This document shows, piece by piece, positions 45,349-57,190 of a stretch of DNA of 64,000 nucleotides (position 1 is the stretch's first letter; each line of letters opens with the position of its first letter). Source of the DNA: Magnolia sinica (Eukaryota; Streptophyta; Magnoliopsida; Magnoliales; Magnoliaceae); NCBI RefSeq assembly GCF_029962835.1, contig NC_080578.1, positions 55,607,001 through 55,671,000 of the forward strand, written 5' to 3'. Both the position numbers and the translations under genes were made by a program. The notes beneath the pieces are model-generated. The model was not told the DNA's origin, did no database searches, and saw only the letters and a program-made list of their open reading frames with translations.

Positions 45349-45864
45349 AGGGAAAAAGGGGAGCCCTCTGATGTTAACGCCAAAAGAATGAAAGAGGATA
45401 ACCAAGACCTAGACCGTCGTATCAACCGACATCCGAAAAGTCACTTACAACGGTACACTCTTTTAAACACCAAGCCAGAGCAGGTACTTGAGGAAGCTGG
45501 GCTGGTGAAGAAACCCGACGACTGAGTTGAACCAATCAATTGAGCTAGATAATAAGACACATCAACTGACCGACCCACTCGATAAGGGTGACCTCTCTTT
45601 CTAAAAGGGAAGAAGGTGCTCGCAATATTGCTATCGTTTCTCCTCTACTATTCTACAATGAAAAAACTTCCCCAGGTCAGGGGAAGAGAACTTCTTTCGA
45701 ATTTCGACTATTCGAGCTGTAAACTCAACTATGAGGACCTCCCTTAGTACAAGGGAAAAAAGTCATCTATTATGAATTCTACTATGGAAGAGCTTCCCCA
45801 AATCGGGAAGAAAATCTCATTTTCTACAATCTAAGTTGCACGAACTACTGAGGACTTGCCTTAG
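45349..45864 (+). other. Post-gag non-coding region with degenerate repeats
   Basis: Units resembling GAGGACNTNCCTTAGTGTAAGGGAAAA recur at about 45733, 45851 and, beyond the nested LTRs, 52205 and 52316. They match no protein. Confidence 0.6.
45860..45864. repeat. Target site duplication CTTAG (left)
   Basis: Matches 52117-52121. Confidence 0.92.
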
Positions 45865-48800
45865 TGTAACGTCTCGAAAAATTTCGTATAAAGACTTGAG
45901 TACCACCTCAGGCAGAAATCACCCAGGACCAAATCCTTTAGAAATTAGGTTAATATTAGCAAGTGCTAAACTAGAGTACTTATAAAATTAGCACTAATCA
46001 CTTTAAATTTGATCTGCAAGACCCAAAGCGTATAGAATCATTGACGCTACATTACCCTGAAATCTAGGATCCATCCTTAAACTCGGTTGCTCTTGGGAGC
46101 ATCTTGAAATTTTGTATCGGACTTGGACCGCACGTCGAAAGTCCGATTACTCCGAAACTATACAGTTATGACCGCATTACTGGACTTGACAACCACCTCA
46201 GAAATCAAGTCCAAACTGTGTCTAGAAATGCACAAGTTGGACCCAGAGCGAAGAGTGTGAGAAACATGAAACTATTTAGAAATAAAATCTAAATTTAAGT
46301 AATCTGAGTCGTGTCGCTTGTGGACCAAATATAAGGATTCAGACCGTCAGAATCTGACCCAAATACACCCTCGAATCAGGAGAAAAGTCCCATACATGTC
46401 AATGTACTTGTGGCCCTGATCGAGTGACCGTGACCGCTGAACTGAAACTGGTCTGCCACGGCTGATCTGTGAATCTGATCGATACGAAAACTCAGCCTGA
46501 CCTAGATCCATGGTCAGGGAGCTTAAGTCCGACTGCACGTGAAAAAGGGGCCACCAAAAGTGCTCCATTGGATCGGAATGATCCATATTTGGTTATAACG
46601 TAAGTATACCTTGGCCCTGGGGCCATTTTTATCAATTTTAGGCCTATATAAATACCTAAACCTTCACTCTCAAATTCCATACGAATTTTCCAAACCCTAA
46701 CTAAGAGAGAGAGAGAGAGAGAGGAAAAGAGAGAGAAAGTGAGGGAGAAGTTGGTGAATCATCTTGGAATTCTTACCAATTACCTGGCGTACCTAATCCA
46801 TCGCATCTGAATCGTTATTCCGGCAGTAATCTCATTTTTGGGTAAGTCAATTAAACCCTAACTTGTTTTAGAACTTAGAATAGCTTAACTGTTGATGTAG
46901 CTAACCTAATTCATGCCTTAGGTTACCTATTCGCCGTTGACGAAGACTTATCATCTAAATCGAATCTGTTGCGCAATTTCTGGTTTAAGGTGCAGACTAT
47001 ATTCGTATGGGTTATGGCTTTCAAGGCTTTCAATGTCGGTTAATGGTTTATTATTGTTGTGGGTGCAATTTCACATGCCAAATGCGATGTTTGTATTGCG
47101 TTCCTGATATATATGAACTATATTGAGATTTGTGTATTCCATATATATGTAGAAAGTATCTTATACATATGAAATACGACCATGTGGTTGCCATGATTAA
47201 TTGTTGCATGCTTATGCTAGCTGTGCATGTAACAACTCCTTGGCGAAAGGATTTGTCCTAATGTGTACTATCACCAACATACGTCATGTATGTTGGAATA
47301 TGTACTCTAAGTGTTTGTAGAAATGTCTGAATGAATAAGCGTGAAATTCATTGTGGTTTTTATGGGCGTTGAGAAGAGATTCTCAACTATCTTAATGATG
47401 TGTATGATTTCCTCCATGCAATTTACATTCTTTGTCTGTTTAACTTAGACACTACTTATGTGTGAATTCATGTTAAGTTGATATCCATCAAATGCTCACA
47501 TGCTGTATGATTAGAATTGTTGATCCATTACTGTTCTGAATTGCTGGTATGAATATTTGTTATAATTGAATGTGTTTGGGACTATGAAATAGTCCAGGGA
47601 ATCGGTAACAAACTTTGAGTTCGTGGTTGAGGTTGTTTTTGTCATGTAGGACGTGTTTGACGAACTTGAGTCGTATTAGGGTTGTCGGTAGTAGTTTGGC
47701 CACACGGAGTATTTGCGTACTTCATGTCGTTCAACTCAATGTGCGCTCGTGCTAGTCGAGCTCGTCAAGTAACCCGATTTCCCGATGGATTTTCACCATG
47801 TATGGATGCTACTATTTGTAATGACCCGGGAATTTTTGTGCTAATCTTTCCTTAAGTAGTTGCTTTTGGGGTAATTAGCGCTAGACTCGATTGCTTGTGA
47901 AATCTGCATCAATCACTTAAAATATATCTGCATGACTCAAAACTTGTAGATTAGTTAGCGCTATGTTACTCTGAAATCTGGGATCCATCGCTAAATCCAG
48001 TTGTTCTGGAGAATTTTTGGAAGTTCTGGATTGGACTTGGACCGCGCGTCGAAAGTCTGATGGTGATGATCTTAAGCTGTTGCGGTCACCATGTTGGGCT
48101 TGACCATCACCTCGAAAATCAAGTCCATGTGATGTTCTGGGTCGATTTGTTTGAGTTCGGAGTGAAGAGTGTGAGAACGGTTGGAAAGTAAATGTGATTT
48201 TATGAAATCTGAGTCGTGTCACTTGCGCGACGATTTTAAGCAATCTGACCATTGGATTCTGACCCAATTTCACCCTCTGATCAGGGGAGGTGGCCCAGGC
48301 ATATCCTTGTGCTTGTGGACCTGATCGAGATTCAGTGACCGTTGAATTGAGTGTGGTCCGCCACGGCTGATCTGAAGAGCCGGTCGGTATGAAAACTCAG
48401 CCTGACCTAGATCCATAGTCAGTGAGCTTAAGTCCGACCTTTCGTGGAAAAAGGCCCACCGGAAGTGCTTCGTTGGATCGTGAGAGGCTGGTTTTGGTTA
48501 TACCCTAAGTATACCTTGGCTCTGGGGTTATTTTCATCAATTTTAGGCCTATTTATAGACCTTGAAACCCTAGCTCTCTTTTTCATATGAATTTTCTCTA
48601 ACCCTAGCTTGGAAAGAGAGAGGAAAAGAGAGAGAAAGTGAGAGAGAAGTTGGTGAATCATCTTAGATTCTTTCCTGTTCTTCTACATCTTCGAACCTTC
48701 ACTTTGAATCATTATTCTGACGATTCTGAGTTCATCTTTGGGTAAGTTAACCTAACCCTAATCTGTGTTAGAGCTTAGAATAGTCTGGTGTTGTTGTATC

Positions 48801-51800
48801 TCATTTCTATCCTTGCTTTAGGGTATTCTATCACCGTTGAAGAAGACAACTCGTCTGAAATCAGTTCGGTGTTCTTTTCTGGCTTAAGGTGTGGACTTTA
48901 AGTGTATAGGTTATGGTTTTCAAGGCTTCCAATGCTAGTTAATGGTTTATTCTTGTCATGGATGAGATTTCACATGCCAAATGTTATGTTTGCTTTGCGT
49001 TCCTGATATGCATGTGATATATTGAGATTTGTGTATTCTATGTGTATGTATAAAGTACCGTATGCGTATAAAATATGAACATGTGATTGCCATGATTATT
49101 TGTCATGTACTTATGCTAGATGTATGTGCGACAACTCCTTGGTAAAGGGATTTGTCCAAATGTGTGTATTTCAACATACGTCATGTAGGTTGAACTATGT
49201 ATTCTAAGTGTTTGTAGAAATGTCTGAATGATCTAAAGTGTGATGTTTCAACCTAGTATGGGCGTTGAGAAGCGATTCTCAACTCTCCCACTAGTGTGTA
49301 TGATTTCCTTCTTGCAAGTTACATTCCTTGTTATTTAATTTCAAGTCTTACTTATGCTTACATTCATGTTAAGTTGATATTCTTCAAGTGCTTGTGTACC
49401 ATATGATTGAAGTTGTTGTTCCATTATTGTTCTACATTTAATACGAACATCTGTTGTAGTGTAATGTGTTTGGGACTATGAATAGTCCAGGAAATCGGTA
49501 ATCTGCCTTAAGGTTGTGGCTGAGATTGCTTTCGCCACAAAGGACGTGATTAGACAAACCCGAGTCGTATTAGAGTTGTCGGCAGTGGTTTGGCCACGCG
49601 GAGTGTTTGCGCACTCTATGTCATTCAACTCAACATGCGCTCGTGCTAGTCGAGTTCGTCAAGTAACCCGATTGTCCGATGTATGTTCACATGTATTGGA
49701 CGCTACTGTTTGAATCTAGGGTACCAGACTTACTAGTGAAATCCTATTAACCATGGTACCTTGATCCGCTAAGACTCATGAGCCGGACATGGTGGTATGG
49801 GACACCGTGGTCGAGCTGTCAGCTATGCTGGGGTGACGAGCCTCCCCGTAGTGACCAGTGAGCAACTAAACTCGTGAGCCGATTATGGTGGTATGGGACA
49901 CTATATTCGTGCTGTCGGCCTACATTGATTGGTGACGAGCCCTTTGTAGTGACCTCGAGCATGCCTGGATACCGAATTGAGGTGACGAGCCTTGGTGTAG
50001 TAACGAAGGTATGATAAGCGTGCATTGATTGGTGACGAGCCCTTTGCTACGACCTGAAACTATATGATCGTATGAAATACCTAGGATTGACGACCATAGA
50101 ATGGATCACTGTTTGGATAGTGATATGAGGAAGATATCTTAGCTTCCTAATCTTGCTGTATGAAAAGGACTAATAATAACTTGGTAATCATGTTCATGCA
50201 CCGCATTTGCATGTGCTTTGTAGATGTGGTGCACTTTGAGGTGGTGTCATGCGTAACGTAAGATGAAGACACTGAGGGTGTACGCATAAGGGCACGCATC
50301 ATTTTGCATACATCTTTGCATTAACAAGAGTACTTAGACTTGTTTAATTGTTCTGCTTTATCATTACTGCTTGATTGAACTGATAACATGTTAACCTATG
50401 CTTTATTATTCCACTGAGTTGATCACTCACTCCCACGTTCTGGGGCAGTGTTAAACACCCACCAAACTTTGTCTTAGGTTCTGATGTTGCAGATGTTAAG
50501 GCGACTTCTGAGGCAGAGCGGGAGATGGATGATGATGAGGCTGCTTTCTCTTATATGCAGTTTTCAGACAGGTTCTAGCAAGCCTTGTTCTGATGCGCGG
50601 GATTTTGGGATTATTTTTGAGAATTAAATGATGTAATTTTGATACTTGTAATTTTGATAGTAACACTTACATTACGACCTGGTATGTTTATGTACTTCAG
50701 GGATTTGCACTTGTACACATATATTTCTATAAGTCTTCCGCTTGCTTTCTTCACTTATCCCTGAATTATATCTGTGCTTTGGCTTAATCTATTCCATGTT
50801 TTATGCACTAATACAGACAACATACATCCATCATTAAATATGTTGCATAAGTGATGTTTTGGAACTCGGGAGCTGAGTTATACTCGACCCCCGAATTTCA
50901 GGGTGTTACACTGTTTGAATCTAGGGTACCAAACTTACCAGTGCAATCCCATTAACTATGGTACCTTGATCCGCTAAGACTCATGAGCCGAGCATGGTGG
51001 TATGAGACACTATGGTCGAGCTGTCGACCTACGCTGGGGTGACGAGCCTCCCCGTAGTGAACAGTGAGCAATCTAGACTCGTGAGCTGATTATGGTGGTA
51101 TGGGACACTATATTCGTGCTGTCGGCCTACACTAATTGGTGACAAGCCCTTTGTAGTGACCTCGAGCATACCTTGATACTGCATTGAGGCGACGAGCCTT
51201 AGAATAGTAACTAAGGTATAATAGGCATGCATTGATTGGTGACAAGCCCTTTGCCGCAACCTAGAACCATAATATCGTATAAGATTGTTTAGGACTGACG
51301 ACCCTAGAATGGATCACCGTTTGTGAATTGATATAAGGAAGGTACCTTAGCTTCCCAATCCTGCTGTATGAAAAGGACTAATAACAACTTGGAAATCATG
51401 AACATGCACCGCATTGCATGTGCCTTGGCATTGTGGAGCACTGCGGGAGGTTATCATGCATACAGTAAGATGAAGACGCTGAGGGAGTGCAGGCGAGGGC
51501 ATGCATCATTTCTACATACATCCTTGCATTAACAAGAGTAATTAGGATATGTTTTATTGTAATGCTTTATCATTACTGCTTGATTGAATTGATAACATGT
51601 TAACTTTTACTGTATAGTTCCACTGAGTTGATCACTCACTCCCACGTTCTGGGACGTTGTTTAAACACCAACCAAACTCTGTCTTAGATGCAGATCATGA
51701 TGCGACATACGGGCAGAGCCGGAGTATGAGGATGACGAGGAGGCATTTTCCTTTATGCAGTTCTCAGGCGGGTTCATGTGAGCCATGTCCTGAGCTTCGG

Positions 51801-52116
51801 GGATTCAGGGTTATTGTTGCATTGGTTTATTACATTTTGATACTTGTATTTTGAAACAAACACTTATAATTATGACCTGGTAGAGCAAACATATCTCAGG
51901 GACTTATACATATGTATATATATATATATACTTCTTCAGTCTTCCGCTTGCATGTTTCACCTGTCCCTGGATTATGTTTGCAGTTTGGCTCAATCTACTT
52001 CATGTCTTATGCACTAATACAGACAACATACATCTATCATTACATATGTTGCATAAGTGATGTTTTGAAACTCGGGAGCTGAGTTATGCTCGACCCCTGA
52101 ATTTCAGGGCGTTACA
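45865..52116 (+). mobile_element. Tekay-like solo LTR (third level of the nest)
   Basis: Starts TGTAACGTCTCG and ends GGGCGTTACA, flanked by CTTAG at 45860-45864 and 52117-52121. Excluding the nested LTR 47817-50910 and one duplication, the length is about 3.15 kb. It is alike to the LTRs of elements 1 and 2, and no internal region is left. Confidence 0.94.
47817..50910 (+). mobile_element. Tekay-like solo LTR inside a Tekay-like solo LTR (innermost level)
   Basis: 3,094 bases from TGTAATGACCCGG to CAGGGTGTTACA. Flanks are CTATT (47812-47816) and CTGTT (50911-50915), a target duplication with one transition. The host LTR continues on both sides (GTATGGATGCTA before, TGAATCTAGGGTACC after). 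It resembles the LTRs of element 2 more than the host LTR does. Confidence 0.92.
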
Positions 52117-52121
52117 CTTAG
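52117..52121. repeat. Target site duplication CTTAG (right)
   Basis: Matches 45860-45864. Confidence 0.92.
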
Positions 52122-52544
52122 TGTAAGGGAAAACAATCCTCTCACCAATCATTTGACCCTTAGCGAAGAGGTTGGACCATTATTCGATTATGCTACATGG
52201 CCAAGAGAGGACTTCTCTTGGTGTAAGGGAAAAACAATCATTACCAATCGCCCAACCCTTAAAGAAGAGGTCGAACCACTAATTGGTAACGCCACTCAGA
52301 TCGGACGATGTACAATGAGGATTACTTAGTGTAATGGAAAATAATCCTCCTAAGTAAACTACTTAGCCCTTCATGAAGGGGTCATTGTAGCTAACCTATT
52401 TGTTCGACAAGAGCAGAATTTCCCTAATAAAAGGAAGAGCTCAAGAGTTCACCCCAATACTCGTATTTGGCTAAAATGTCCAACCTCAACAAAACTAACT
52501 TACTTCCTAAGCCCGCTGTGCAAACTCGAGAGTAGGGGGCTTAC
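52122..52544 (+). other. Remainder of the gag-only element's internal region
   Basis: Continues the post-gag repeats (GGACTTCTCTTGGTGTAAGG at about 52207) and ends with GAGAGTAGGGGGCTTAC, the likely polypurine tract at about 52528-52544. Confidence 0.7.
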
Positions 52545-53234
52545 TGTTATGGGTAAAAATGGACTCTTGAGCTCGACCCCCACAACATATTTCAAGTTGA
52601 CTAAGACCGCATTAGACTCTTGAGCTTGACCCCCACAACATATTTCATCCGAAGTCTACTAAGGAAATGAGCTCGGCCTCACTGCCCTAGTATGAGGGCA
52701 GGTTGGTAGGTTAGCAATCTACACAGCACATAGAAAAGGGTCAAGATTTTCTAGAGTATCCAGGTCGGCATATTAACCCCTGGTCAGGTCGGTAAACTAC
52801 TCCCTAGTTAGGTCGGCCTCGGCCTCTTACTGCGCGCCGCCCCTGGTTCCTATTAATCAGGTCTTATCCGAAAGACCAAGCCAAGATCTCTGCTGAAGGA
52901 TCTCGGAGACAACTATGACACGATCGAAATATAAATCTCTCCAGATCTTTGCAAAAGATCTCAGGAGATCATCCTGACATATCCGGGACTCGATCCCCCC
53001 TACAATAGGAAGATCTATACGCCACCACCTCTCTTCAAACATAAATAGGAGCAACTCTAATGGTGAAAGGTACGTAGAATCTCTCACCCAAAACTCCTCG
53101 ATACTATTAGAACGAGATTCCTAACCTGACTTTGGCATCAGAGGGTCCCCTGCTCTAGCCAAGGTCTCCTTTGTCTTCTTCTTGTGTAGGTACTCAAAGG
53201 TCTAAAAAGGGTAGACCGTATTTTTGCATCAACA
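52545..53234 (+). repeat. 3' LTR of the gag-only element (200 bases shorter)
   Basis: Lacks about 250 bases of the 5' copy after the first 18 and carries a local duplication of a segment with GACTCTTGAGCTCGACCCCC (about 52563 and 52616). Confidence 0.85.
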
Positions 53235-53239
53235 ATGTT
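53235..53239. repeat. Target site duplication ATGTT (right)
   Basis: Matches 43166-43170. Confidence 0.9.
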
Positions 53240-53333
53240 TATTAGCATTTTCCTTGTACTTTGCATTAGGCTCTTGAACTGACACAATATATGTACTCAT
53301 TCTCTCCTTGACTTGACTAGTTTGGATCCATTC

Positions 53334-54010
53334 CTACACTTGTGCCTGCAAGATCTCGCATTCTTTATGATAATGTGGGCAATTAGGCATACTTACCTCT
53401 AAGATAAAATCAATATGGTTTTGTATCTCGTATAAGAGGAAATTCCTTAGGAGTTCATCGAACACAATCACCTTGAACTCCTGCAACACTAGTTTCAAAT
53501 CCTCTATGATGTTCACAGGCTCCATATATTATTCCTTTTCAAATAATGCATTTACATCTTCTATCTCCTCGGATTGTTTAACGAAATCATGTTTAGCTAT
53601 GAGAGACGGTCCGTTAACTTTAGAAGTCCTGGGTTGGTTCTCCGTTCCCATAGGGACAGGGATAATCTTTCTACAGCCTTTAATAAATATAAATACTTTA
53701 TCTCGTCCTATATGCATAGCATCAACATTATATTGCCATGGTCGACCAAGTAACATGTGAGAAACTTCCATGTCGACTACGTCACACATTACTTTGTCCT
53801 TCAAATATTTACCAATGGAAAATGACATATGACGTCATTCAGTTACCTTTGTTTTGTTGACCTCCTTGATCCATCTAATCGTGTATGGAGATGGGTGCTT
53901 TTCTGTTTTCAGTTGCAGATTTTCCACCAATATTTTCGACATAAGATTCTCACTACTCTTGGCATCGATGATCACATTACAAACTTTTAAACTTACAGTG
54001 TACCTCATTT
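53334..54010 (-). pseudogene. Protease and RT N-terminus remnant, deleted gypsy element
   Basis: Reading on the - strand: IIDAKSSEN (the place of the protease active site, here without the usual D-S/T-G), TEKHPSPYTIRWIKEVNK, then MSFSIGKYLKDKVMCDVVDM and VSHMLLGRPWQYNVDAMHIG. A stop follows, then RT start features (HIDFILEVSMPNCPHYHKE, EILQAQV). The DVVDM...LLGRPWQ block is typical of plant gypsy elements other than the Tekay-like family here. The coding region ends where the nested element begins. Confidence 0.8.
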
Positions 54011-54374
54011 GAAAGATATTATGTCACTTTAAATCTATCTCTACATTTGGTATTTACAACAGATTTCTCACGATCAAAATAGTGGCTTGTGATTCACTAT
54101 CATTAGGTGGTAGCTTGTGATTCATTACTAGTGTTACACCACGAGCATGATGACCGCAAGCTCATCTCATATTACTTATTATTATGAACATGGATATGTC
54201 CTATGACTTTCATCAAATGGATGATTGCTACCTGCAATCCTTAGATGGCTTGCTGATTCTCTCGCTATGCCACTTCAAAAGCCACCGTTATTATAGGATA
54301 ATTCCTCAAAGCACCATTCATGGGATTGTTACCCCACACCTTTGTTAGATGCCATCATCCTGAGGAAAAGCCTT

Positions 54375-54386
54375 GCTTTGATACCA
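54375..54386 (-). other. Primer binding site of the deleted gypsy element
   Basis: TGGTATCAAAGC on the - strand, an initiator tRNA-Met-type site with one change from TGGTATCAGAGC. Confidence 0.8.
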
Positions 54387-54388
54387 AC

Positions 54389-55063
54389 TGATGTAGGTAT
54401 GGACGTCATGAGGTCGAGCATCATCTTCATTAAGGATAATTACTCTGAAATCACGGGGTTTCTTTGGACTCCCCATAGAGATTCCTCAAATTCACTAGGG
54501 AAAATAGAAATAAATTCTAAGAAATTCAAAAATTAATTGATTGATAATTGTCTCTTTTGTATGTCCTTATTACATCATTAATAATAATAAAAAACTAAAC
54601 CAAAATTCATAATTACTAAAAATAGCAAAATTCTAACTCTAATAAAAATCGTAATTCTAATATTCTAATATATCTCTTCTAAAGCTTAATTTTTAAAATT
54701 AAAAATTCTAAATAAACTTTTGCTAAAAGTGTCCTAACATGATTACAAGTTATTTTTTTTTTTAAAAAAAAGAGGAAAATCTAAAACTCTAATAATAAAG
54801 AAATATTAAAATTTTTGGAATTACTAAAAATAGTAAATTTTCCTTAAATTTTCATTTTTAAGCTGAAAGCGTACGTTTTCTAGTGAAACATACAAACACG
54901 ACCCACAATGGTTGGTCGGTTGATCTCGGATGGCCCATTACATTAAACATTGATAAATTGTGCGTCTCAAAATGATACCCGGATGAAAAATTATGGCTAA
55001 TTTACAGTTCACCTTCTTTTAGTACAACCATGCTAGGAATGTATTTATGCATGTCCTACATCA
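54389..55063 (-). repeat. 5' LTR of the deleted gypsy element
   Basis: 675 bases, TGATGTAGG...CTACATCA on the + strand; the primer site lies 2 bases to its left. Confidence 0.82.
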
Positions 55064-55145
55064 CGTATTATCACTGGCATAGTTTGTATTTCTTGAGCAA
55101 TTGAGTCTTGTGAACTTAGGACAACAATTATTGTTGTTGTTGGCA

Positions 55146-55150
55146 GTGAT
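55146..55150. repeat. Target site duplication GTGAT (left)
   Basis: Matches 57186-57190. Confidence 0.9.
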
Positions 55151-56309
55151 TGAAAAGGCCAAGCTATATGTCCTAGATGGGGGGTGAATAGGACAATGCC
55201 AAATAAAAACTTATAACAGCGGAATAATAAAGAAAATGATAGCCAAATTAAATAATAATGCAGGAAAGAAAAACAACCTCAAAATTCAGATCTTGAGAGG
55301 TTGATACAAACGTTATTCTAAGGACAACCTTACACCAAAAACAGAGTTTATGGTAGGACAACCTTATTTCTAGAAAGGTCTTTGTATCAAGTCTCAAATC
55401 GAAGAGGAATACAAAAACAAATATGAACTGAATTGAAATAACTTGTAATTAAAGATGTATTGTTCTAGGGACAGCCATACACCATAAAAATGGCAGGGCA
55501 ACCTTGCTGGAACAACTTTCAAATGAAATTGAAAAACAAGCTTATAAAGGAATAGCAGAAAGTAAATTCTAAGCTATTACAACATTCTCACAAAGCTTGA
55601 AATAATTACAACATTCACCACCATACATACATCCCACAAAAAGAATAAAAATTAGAAGAATAAAACAATCAACCACAACACAAGGGTTTATAGTGGTTCG
55701 CCTGTGTTCACCAACTGTTAAACAACAGCCACACAAAAAGCTACTCCACTCCTAATATCCTCACACAGGGATATTAGCGTTCACTAAAAATAGGTTTTCC
55801 CAGGTTCACCCAAAACCCTTACAATTGTGTCTTTGTATGTGGGCTTACACAATTAAAAACCCCCACTTCGAGTTTTCTGGCTCTCCTCGGATAACCAAAA
55901 TAACAAGATTTTTCCGCAAATCTTGAAAGAAACCAAAATAATAGAAAGGAATTTACAATATGTAAAATACGAATATCTTCTTCGTTGTAGCCCGGTAGAA
56001 CCAAATCAAAGTAGATGATTGAATGTCCAAGTTCAATGTCCAAGACTTGATTACAATGGTTCTAGTTCTAATTGATTTTAAATTAAACCAAACAGGCTTG
56101 CCTTAATTGATTTTGATTCCAAAGAAAGGGAATAACAATTCCTCTTTTCAAATCAGATTGGAATAACAGAAACAAAATCAATTAAAATAAAGCTAAGGAA
56201 AGAAGATATTAAATAAGCACACTTAGCTTAAATGGAGCACAAAATTATCTCTCAGAAGTTCGACGAAGATTGGCTTGAATACTATAATTAAATCGATGAT
56301 TTCTTTTGA

Positions 56310-56330
56310 GATTCGTGCTCTATTTATAGG
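56310..56330 (-). promoter_or_regulatory. TATA box of the 2-kb LTR
   Basis: CCTATAAATAGAGC on the - strand; copy 1 has the weaker ATCTATAAATTG at about 35086-35097. Confidence 0.55.
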
Positions 56331-56344
56331 TGAGAAGATCAGGT

Positions 56345-56700
56345 CTTCGACTGGTCTAGAGTGCTCTTCGACTAGTCGAAGCCATAACAGATATTTGAAA
56401 GATTAGGCGGGATAAGCGCAGACCGTTCTACGATTGGTCGTAGCCCTCCTACGACTGGTCGTAGGTTTCCTTCGATCGGTCGAAGAACCTAAAGGTTCGC
56501 TCGACTTCGAGTCGTAGATTCTACGATTGGTCGAAGATCGCCGACACTGCCTACGACTCGGTCGAATGCATTCTCGGACTAGTCGAAGGCTAATGCATTT
56601 TATCCTAATATGTAACAAACTTACGATTGGTCGAGGATTTTCTTAGATTGTCGAAGCAAGTCTAGGACTAGTCGAAGAAGCCCTAGGACTGGTCGAAGAA
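56345..56700. repeat. Cluster of ACTGGTC/ACTAGTC dyad motifs (copy 2)
   Basis: About 12 units such as CGACTGGTCGTAGG, CGATTGGTCGAAG and GGACTAGTCGAAG. Confidence 0.85.
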
Positions 56701-57185
56701 TGACTCAATCACATGTAAAATAACATTCGGTTTATGTATCCGAAATGACCTACTTCTAAGGTCATCCTATGGTCAAACAAACCTCAATCATGAAGTATGG
56801 ACATTGAAACAAGAGACCATGAAGAATGAGCCTTGAAGTCTTGATGAAGATTAAACCTTGAAGTAGCTCAATCTTGAAAGTGGCTTGAGTTTCAGCTTGA
56901 GTCTTGATTTCAGCTTGACTTTCAACTTGAGTCTTGAGTTCAGCTTGAGTCTCAACTTGAGTCTTGCCTTGTACTTTCTTTTCGGCTTGAGTCTTGTTTT
57001 GTGAGCAGCTCTTGCATTCAAGATCTTGAGTCTTGTACTTGAGAGCTTTGCTTGATGTGAGCTTAGCTTGTTCATGTATGTTGATCCTTGAGAGAGCTTC
57101 ACTTAAGCAGGTTATATATAACATAACAGTGATTTTGGCACCACAAATTTGACAACAAACAGGGATATAAACTATAGCACTTACA

Positions 57186-57190
57186 GTGAT
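57186..57190. repeat. Target site duplication GTGAT (right)
   Basis: Matches 55146-55150. Confidence 0.9.

Larger units (their letters stand above)
43171..53234 (+). mobile_element. Non-autonomous gag-only Tat-like LTR element (second level of the nest)
   Basis: The LTRs at 43171-44060 and 52545-53234 begin TGTTATGGGTAAAAATGG and end ACATCAACA. Flanks are ATGTT at 43166-43170 and 53235-53239. Without the nested solo LTRs the internal region is only about 2.2 kb, with a Tat-type gag domain, degenerate repeats and a purine-rich tract (GAGAGTAGGGGG) before the 3' LTR, and no protease, RT or integrase. This is the layout described as TR-GAG, a terminal-repeat element with gag only. Confidence 0.85.
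42383..55063 (-). mobile_element. Deleted Ty3/gypsy element with about 0.7-kb LTRs (outermost level of the nest)
   Basis: Two alike LTRs in the same orientation, 42383-43079 and 54389-55063. A primer site TGGTATCAAAGC lies beside the right one and a purine-rich tract (AAGTGGAGGAG on the - strand) beside the left one. After removing the nested insertion 43171-53234 and one ATGTT, only about 1.2 kb of internal DNA remains, carrying part of protease and the start of RT. The flanking five bases (GAAGA and CGTAT) do not match, so the two LTRs may derive from a recombined element. Confidence 0.7.
55151..57185 (-). mobile_element. Solo LTR, 2-kb family (copy 2)
   Basis: Begins TGAAAAGGCCAAG and ends ATAGCACTTACA, flanked by GTGAT at 55146-55150 and 57186-57190. 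It follows copy 1 block by block: GGGGGGTGAATAGGAC, TTCACCAACTGTTAAACAAC, CTACTCCACTCCTAATATCC, the dyad cluster 56345-56700, the CTTGAGTCTTGA repeats 56880-57010, and TTTGGCAC..CAAA near the end. On the - strand CTATAAATAGAGC (about 56320) is a good TATA box. A 190-residue - strand reading rich in KTQ/AE repeats is a by-product of the CTTGA repeats. Confidence 0.88.

Noticed and set aside
42383-55063. Matching target duplication for the outermost gypsy element
   Set aside because: GAAGA on the left and CGTAT on the right do not match; I therefore give this element lower confidence than the inner levels.
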